From Flavobacteriales bacterium (GTDB lineage Bacteria > Bacteroidota > Bacteroidia > Flavobacteriales_F > PHOS-HE28), in assembly GCA_025455765.1 (NCBI GenBank), contig JALOLX010000023.1, forward strand, positions 1-10,561: a DNA stretch of 10,561 nt, given 5' to 3'. This document shows positions 6,633 to 10,561 of this stretch, in pieces. The notes beneath the pieces were generated by a model. That model was not told where the DNA came from. It did no database searches and saw only the letters and a program-made list of their open reading frames with translations. Each line of letters starts with the position of its first letter. Within the stretch, counting starts at the first letter, position 1. Position numbers and translations under genes: made by a program.

Positions 6633-7553
6633 ATGACAGGTATTGGGGTGGACGTAGTGATGCCGCTCTTCAACAAGGCACCGTATGTGGCGCAGGCCGT
6701 GCGCTCTGTCCTTGCACAGACATACCCTCCAGCATCGCTCACGGTGGTGGATGATGGCAGCACGGATGGTAGTGCAGCCGTGGTCTCCGATCTGTTCACC
6801 GCTTATGCCGGCCCTGTCCATACACGGTTGGTGTGTCAGGCGAATAAAGGCCCCAATGCTGCGCGGAATCTGGGTGTACGCCAAGGGAACGCGCCACTGA
6901 TCGCCTTCCTCGACGCAGACGACGAGTGGCTGCCCAACAAACTCGAACGCCAGAGCGAACGGATCAACAACGACCCGGCGGTACAGCTGGTGCATTGTGG
7001 AGCTCTTGCTGTGGACCAGCACGGCACTCCCCTTCGGCGATCTTCCATGGGGGCGACGCCTCCCCTCACCGGACCTGCGTTCCCCCGTCTGCTGGTGGTG
7101 AACAGCATTGAAGGCAGTGCGAGCGCGGTCATGATGAGGAGAGAGACCTTCGATCAGGTGAACGGGTTCGATGAGGACCTGCGGGGCATGGAGGATTGGG
7201 ACATGTGGCTACGGGTAACCCGCTCGGGAACGATCGATCACGTGAACGAGACCCTGGTCAAGATCCGCACGTTCGAGGGCAATACACAGTCCGATCGACC
7301 ATTCATGATCACCCAGTTCATCGCATTCATCCAGAAGTGGTATCCCATCGCTGGGTCCATGCCCGATGCCATGCATTACTGGGGCCATCTTTTGGGGGAA
7401 TTGGTGCTGCACTCCAGTGATACCGCCAAGGCGAAGCGTACGGTGGAACAGGGACTCTCCTTGGAACAGCGTCGTCGCATCTTTGCCCGGACCAAGGGCT
7501 CGTTCGCCACCTATCTCTTTCTCAAACGCCTGCGTAAGGTGCTCAACCGATGA
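6633..7553 (+). CDS. Glycosyltransferase family 2 (GT-A fold), second copy in operon
   Basis: A 306-residue GT2 enzyme by the ATG start used here. Motifs are VDVVMPLFNKAPYV (6-19), VVDDGSTDGS (38-47) with Asp40-Asp41, NKGPNAARNLG (71-81), AFLDADDEW (91-99) as the metal site, and MEDWDMW (186-192) as the probable catalytic-base region. The NKGPNAARNLG and LDADDEW pattern puts it in a different GT2 subgroup from the gene just upstream. The start is uncertain: an in-frame GTG at 6600 would add 11 residues and reduce the gap to the preceding stop from 45 to 12 bp. The ATG at 6633 is preferred because it places the beta-strand at the usual distance from the N-terminus. A purine-rich ggagaag (6611-6617) lies rather far upstream of it. 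The stop overlaps the fucosyltransferase start as ATGA. Confidence 0.92.
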   Translation: MTGIGVDVVMPLFNKAPYVAQAVRSVLAQTYPPASLTVVDDGSTDGSAAVVSDLFTAYAGPVHTRLVCQANKGPNAARNLGVRQGNAPLIAFLDADDEWLPNKLERQSERINNDPAVQLVHCGALAVDQHGTPLRRSSMGATPPLTGPAFPRLLVVNSIEGSASAVMMRRETFDQVNGFDEDLRGMEDWDMWLRVTRSGTIDHVNETLVKIRTFEGNTQSDRPFMITQFIAFIQKWYPIAGSMPDAMHYWGHLLGELVLHSSDTAKAKRTVEQGLSLEQRRRIFARTKGSFATYLFLKRLRKVLNR

Positions 7554-8446
7554 GCCACACCAGCACGATCGTGGTGCGCCTGAGCGGAGGCTTGGGGAAT
7601 CAGCTTTTCCAATACGCGCTTGGGCGCAGCCTTTATCTTTCGGGTGGCAGGCGTGTGCTATATGATCTCGACTTCTTTGAACGAAAAGAAGGGGACCACA
7701 TCAAGCGCAGCTACGGGCTGGGTCACTTCGGAGTGGAGTGTGAACGCGCGAGTAGCTGGGATATCGCACATGCACGGCACCGGGGATCATGGATCCGCAG
7801 GACCTTGCATGCCATCCGCCCCGGCCTGGCTCCTGAGCGGCCGGTCAATGACACCCCCGATATGCGTTTCGATCCAGCCATTCTCGCCATAAAAGGCTCT
7901 GCCTATCTGGATGGCTACTGGCAATCGGAACACTACTTCGATCGCATCGCCGACCAGTTACGTTCAGAGCTCACCCGATGGGAACCGGGGGATGCTCGGA
8001 CCAACGAATGGGCCAGCATCATCGGGTCTGTAATGGCTGTGAGCCTTCATGTGCGCCGCGGTGACTATGTATCCCATCGCGCAGCCATGGAGCATTTCGT
8101 CACCTGCGATGTGGGGTATTATGCAGCAGCCATGGAGTTCATGCAGCAGCGCATACCGGACATTCACTTTTTCGTTTTCAGTGATGATCATGATTGGGCC
8201 CGCGACCACCTCCCCCGTTCATCGGCGATCAGCTTCGTCGACCACACAGGACCAGATACGGCCCACCACGATGTACGGCTGATGTCCCTTTGTCGCCATC
8301 ATATCATTGCCAATAGCAGCCTCAGCTGGTGGGGGGCCTGGCTTGGCCGGACCTCGGAGCAGAATGTGGTGGCCCCACGGTTCTGGTTCAAGGACCCCAT
8401 GATCAACGCTGGATTCCAATTGCCGCCTTCATGGACACGCATTTAG
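7550..8446 (+). CDS. Glycosyltransferase family 11, alpha-1,2-fucosyltransferase-like
   Basis: A 298-residue GT11 enzyme; the family transfers L-fucose from GDP-fucose to a galactose-type acceptor in alpha-1,2 linkage. The order of hallmarks is complete: RLSGGLGNQLFQYALGR (10-26), LDGYWQSEHYF (120-130), and SLHVRRGDYV (165-174) with the HxRRxD GDP-fucose-binding signature (His167, Arg169, Arg170, Asp172). Further on are FFVFSDDHDW (207-216) and LMSLCRHHIIANSSLSWWGAWL (LMSLCRHH 244-251, ANSSLSWWGAWL 254-265). The length is normal for bacterial members. It is coupled to the upstream GT2 by ATGA, and its last 16 bases are shared with the fusion gene. It implies a fucosylated glycan and a GDP-L-fucose supply (Gmd/WcaG) encoded elsewhere. 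Some GT11 proteins use other 6-deoxy donors or acceptors, so fucose is likely but not proven. Confidence 0.94.
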   Translation: MSHTSTIVVRLSGGLGNQLFQYALGRSLYLSGGRRVLYDLDFFERKEGDHIKRSYGLGHFGVECERASSWDIAHARHRGSWIRRTLHAIRPGLAPERPVNDTPDMRFDPAILAIKGSAYLDGYWQSEHYFDRIADQLRSELTRWEPGDARTNEWASIIGSVMAVSLHVRRGDYVSHRAAMEHFVTCDVGYYAAAMEFMQQRIPDIHFFVFSDDHDWARDHLPRSSAISFVDHTGPDTAHHDVRLMSLCRHHIIANSSLSWWGAWLGRTSEQNVVAPRFWFKDPMINAGFQLPPSWTRI

Positions 8447-10410
8447 GCTCCGTGCCGGTGGTATCCGTTCTTCTGCCTGTCTACAATGCAGGCCGATACC
8501 TGCGGACCACCTTGGACAGTGTGCTGGCCCAGACGTTCACCGACTTCGAGGTGATCGCCATTGATGACGGATCCACTGATGACAGCCCGGCAATTCTGAG
8601 CGCATATCGGGATCCGCGTATCCGGGTGGTGAAGCATCCTCATAATCGCGGGTTGATCGCCACCTTGAATGAGGGGATCGAGCTGGCCCGTGGGCGATAC
8701 ATCGCCCGTATGGATAGCGATGACGTGATGCATCCGGATCGCCTCGCGAAGCAGGTGAAGGCCCTTGAGGAGGATACCGGATCGGCCGTGCTGGCCACCT
8801 TTGTGCGTACCGTGAATGCGGATGGTGATGTCGTGGGCGAATGGGACGTGGACCGGGCCACCGCGAACGAGGCCAGCATCCGTGCCATGCTGCCACGCAC
8901 CAACTGCATCGCTCACCCTTCCGTCATGGTCCGGCGCAGCGCACTTGGTGATCTCCGTTATGATCCGCGCCAACCAGGCCATGAAGACTGGGACCTGTGG
9001 CTCCGGATGCTCGCCCGAGGGTTGCGTATCGCGAAGTTGGCCGAACCGTTGTTGGACTACCGCATCCACACCGAAAGCATCATGGGTGCTCAGAAACGGT
9101 CCATGCCCTTGGAGCGTCGCCTCCTTGTTGCACGGCATCGGTTCCTTACCGGCGCATTGTTACGGGCCGAGTGGAACATGGTACACATGAACGTGCTCTA
9201 TGCCCAAGTGCGCAGTCTTGCCCGCCATTTGCGCATCAACGCACTTCCTGCACTGGCACGCAACCTCCACCGCTGCCTTACCTACTCACCCATCGGCATC
9301 CTTCGCGAACAATACGGTCTGCGCCGGACCGAACGCACCTGGCGCGGAAGAACGGCCATCTTCATCCCCTATCTGCACACCGGTGGGGCCGAACAAGTAC
9401 ACGCCGATATTGCTGCAGCAGTGCGCGATGCCTCCCCCTTGGTGGTGGTGAACGGCTTTAGTACGGATCGCCGCTTCGCCCCGATCATCGGCGCGCATGC
9501 CACCGTGTTGGAGCTCCCCCGTTCGCTCAACCACCCCTTCTGGAAACACCGCACCCTGAAGCGCTTGGCGGCACTGATCAACGCACAACACACCCCCACC
9601 CTGCTCGGCGCATTGAGCGGTTCCTTCTTTGAGCTGCTCCCATTCCTACACCAAGAGGTGCCTGCTTACTATCTGCAACACGCCTTCAAGTTCCAGCCTG
9701 AAGGGAACGTGCAGCACCGCAACTGGCTGAGGTACTTCAACCGCATCACCGGCTACCTCTTCATCAGCTCGCGATCGCGTGACGAATTCGCTCGCTTCCT
9801 GCACGCCAATCATGTGCCGCAGGGCGCTGCAGCCAAGCTGCACTTCATCAGCAACGCAGTGACGCGCTTCGGCACCATGCAGCAACACGAGCAGCTGGGC
9901 CTGATCTGGGTGGGGCGCGATGCTCCCGAAAAGCGGTTGCCGCTCTTTCTGGCACTGGCGGACCGCCTCGAACGCGCACTTCCAGGTGCTTTCCGCTTCA
10001 CCATCATCGGCCCCGAACGGTCCGAAACACCAGCGATCGTGCGTTCCATGGGGCTGCTCCAGGATGGCGACCGAGTGGCGGAGATCATGGCCGCGCATGA
10101 TGTACTGGTCCTTACATCCGACCGTGAAGGTTTCCCGATGGTGATCATGGAGGCCATGGCGCAGGGGCTCGTCATTGCAAGCACTCCTGTGGGCGATGTA
10201 CCCCTTCGCATCGGTCCGGCAGAGGCGGTGATCACCTCCACCACGGAAGCAGATGGTGTGCTGGAAGAACTTACAGCTGCGATCCTGGCGCTGCATCGCG
10301 ACCGCACCCGCTTGCAAGGCATGAAAGCGGCTGCGCTCGCCAAGGCCAAGGCGGAGTTCGCGCCCGAAGAGTTCGGCGCAGCTTACCGCGCCCTGTTGAT
10401 CAGGCCGTGA
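8431..10410 (+). CDS. Two-domain glycosyltransferase: N-terminal GT2 fused to C-terminal GT4
   Basis: A 659-residue protein with two complete catalytic modules. Residues 8 to about 230 are a GT-A/GT2 domain: VSVLLPVYNAGRYL (11-24), AIDDGSTDDS (43-52, Asp45-Asp46), IARMDSDDVM (91-100) and HEDWDLW (184-190). A helical, Arg/Leu-rich linker follows at about 230-305. Residues 307-659 are a GT-B/GT4-like domain: IFIPYLHTGGAEQVH (310-324), LIWVGRDAPEKRL (491-503), and the EX7E motif Glu566-Glu574 in DREGFPMVIMEAMAQG (564-579), then STPVGDVP (584-591). The reading frame is continuous, with no frameshift or stop between domains. The start at 8431 gives a 16-bp overlap with the fucosyltransferase gene; the frame opens at 8329 but that would overlap by 118 bp. 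As the last operon gene it may make two successive linkages or act as a polymerase; this is inference. Confidence 0.92.
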   Translation: MDTHLGSVPVVSVLLPVYNAGRYLRTTLDSVLAQTFTDFEVIAIDDGSTDDSPAILSAYRDPRIRVVKHPHNRGLIATLNEGIELARGRYIARMDSDDVMHPDRLAKQVKALEEDTGSAVLATFVRTVNADGDVVGEWDVDRATANEASIRAMLPRTNCIAHPSVMVRRSALGDLRYDPRQPGHEDWDLWLRMLARGLRIAKLAEPLLDYRIHTESIMGAQKRSMPLERRLLVARHRFLTGALLRAEWNMVHMNVLYAQVRSLARHLRINALPALARNLHRCLTYSPIGILREQYGLRRTERTWRGRTAIFIPYLHTGGAEQVHADIAAAVRDASPLVVVNGFSTDRRFAPIIGAHATVLELPRSLNHPFWKHRTLKRLAALINAQHTPTLLGALSGSFFELLPFLHQEVPAYYLQHAFKFQPEGNVQHRNWLRYFNRITGYLFISSRSRDEFARFLHANHVPQGAAAKLHFISNAVTRFGTMQQHEQLGLIWVGRDAPEKRLPLFLALADRLERALPGAFRFTIIGPERSETPAIVRSMGLLQDGDRVAEIMAAHDVLVLTSDREGFPMVIMEAMAQGLVIASTPVGDVPLRIGPAEAVITSTTEADGVLEELTAAILALHRDRTRLQGMKAAALAKAKAEFAPEEFGAAYRALLIRP

Positions 10411-10561
10411 TGCTCAACGACCCGAAGCAACTCGCGAACGAACGCATCCCAGTTCAAAACCTGCTCGTACCGCGATCGTGCGGCCTGGCGCATGGCGCTC
10501 CAACGCACCGGATCCAGCAGCACTTCACGGATCGCTTCAGCGTAGGGAGCTCCACCATCGG
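10383..10561 (-). CDS. C-terminal end of a GT4-type glycosyltransferase (partial, 5' end off window)
   Basis: Reading the minus strand from the right edge gives 58 open codons ending in TAA at 10385-10383. The peptide runs from DGGAPYAEAIREVLLD through PVRWSAMRQAARSRYEQ and NWDAFVRELLRVVEHHG to the end. A helix with a spaced AIREVLLDP, then M-x(3)-AR-x-RYE and a closing NWDAF segment, is the typical tail of GT4 (glycosyltransferase group 1) proteins. The catalytic EX7E region lies outside the window, so the assignment rests on this tail alone. It converges on the plus-strand operon and overlaps the 3' end of the fusion gene by 28 bp. It is probably another enzyme of the same glycan locus, transcribed as part of a separate minus-strand unit. 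Confidence 0.72.
   Translation of the reverse strand, partial: DGGAPYAEAIREVLLDPVRWSAMRQAARSRYEQVLNWDAFVRELLRVVEHHGLINRAR

Noticed and set aside
5740..6770. Near-identical short DNA segments around 5744 and 6746 that might be a repeat.
   Set aside because: Both encode the conserved VVDDGSTD motif of GT2 enzymes, so the similarity is explained by the shared protein motif and does not extend to the flanks.
8331..8336. A G6 run in the fucosyltransferase gene as a slippage site.
   Set aside because: It is only six bases long (seven or more would be needed to be of note) and encodes the conserved SWWGAW motif.
9646..10317. A 223-codon minus-strand open frame opposite the GT4 half of the fusion gene.
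   Set aside because: The sense strand carries the EX7E motif and a continuous fold; the antisense product is unlike any family known to me.

Overview
The window is a surface-polysaccharide (O-antigen or capsule type) biosynthesis and export locus from a fairly GC-rich bacterium. Hand counts of flanks in the middle of the window give about 57-58% G+C. The likely host is a high-GC member of Bacteroidota, perhaps Flavobacteriales. This is an inference from three things: the Bacteroidota-like look of the aminotransferase and the Wzm/Wzt pair, an exact TAnnTTTG -7 box in the divergent intergenic region, and the absence of Shine-Dalgarno motifs before most starts. No taxonomic search could be run.

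Layout. On the minus strand at the left end are a small initiating sugar-phosphate transferase (1-335, cut by the window edge) and, upstream of it and overlapping by ATGA, a DegT/DnrJ/EryC1/StrS PLP aminotransferase (332-1561). A 96-bp divergent region (1562-1657) carries the promoter candidate. On the plus strand, eight genes run tightly packed from 1658 to 10410: ABC permease (wzm-like), ABC ATPase with a C-terminal glycan-binding domain (wzt-like), SAM methyltransferase, GT4, GT2, GT2, GT11 alpha-1,2-fucosyltransferase-like, and a 659-residue GT2-GT4 fusion. Most neighbours overlap (ATGA, TGATG or 16 bp) or are separated by 4 bp, so this looks like one translationally coupled operon. At the right edge, the 3' end of a GT4-type glycosyltransferase (10383-10561, minus strand) converges on the operon and overlaps its last gene by 28 bp.

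How it works together (inference). The aminotransferase makes a nucleotide-linked amino sugar. The small transferase may load that sugar or a related one onto undecaprenyl phosphate. The GT4, GT2, GT11 and fusion enzymes extend and fucosylate the chain on the cytoplasmic face. The methyltransferase may cap or decorate it. Wzm/Wzt then export the finished chain, with the Wzt C-terminal domain probably reading the chain end. No Wzx flippase or Wzy polymerase is present here, which fits an ABC-transporter-dependent pathway. No tRNA, rRNA, CRISPR array or insertion sequence was seen. I found no wholly new system; the most notable points are the GT2-GT4 fusion, the Wzt/methyltransferase pairing, a sharp AT-rich island inside the GT4 gene, and a C8 tract at the start of the aminotransferase gene.
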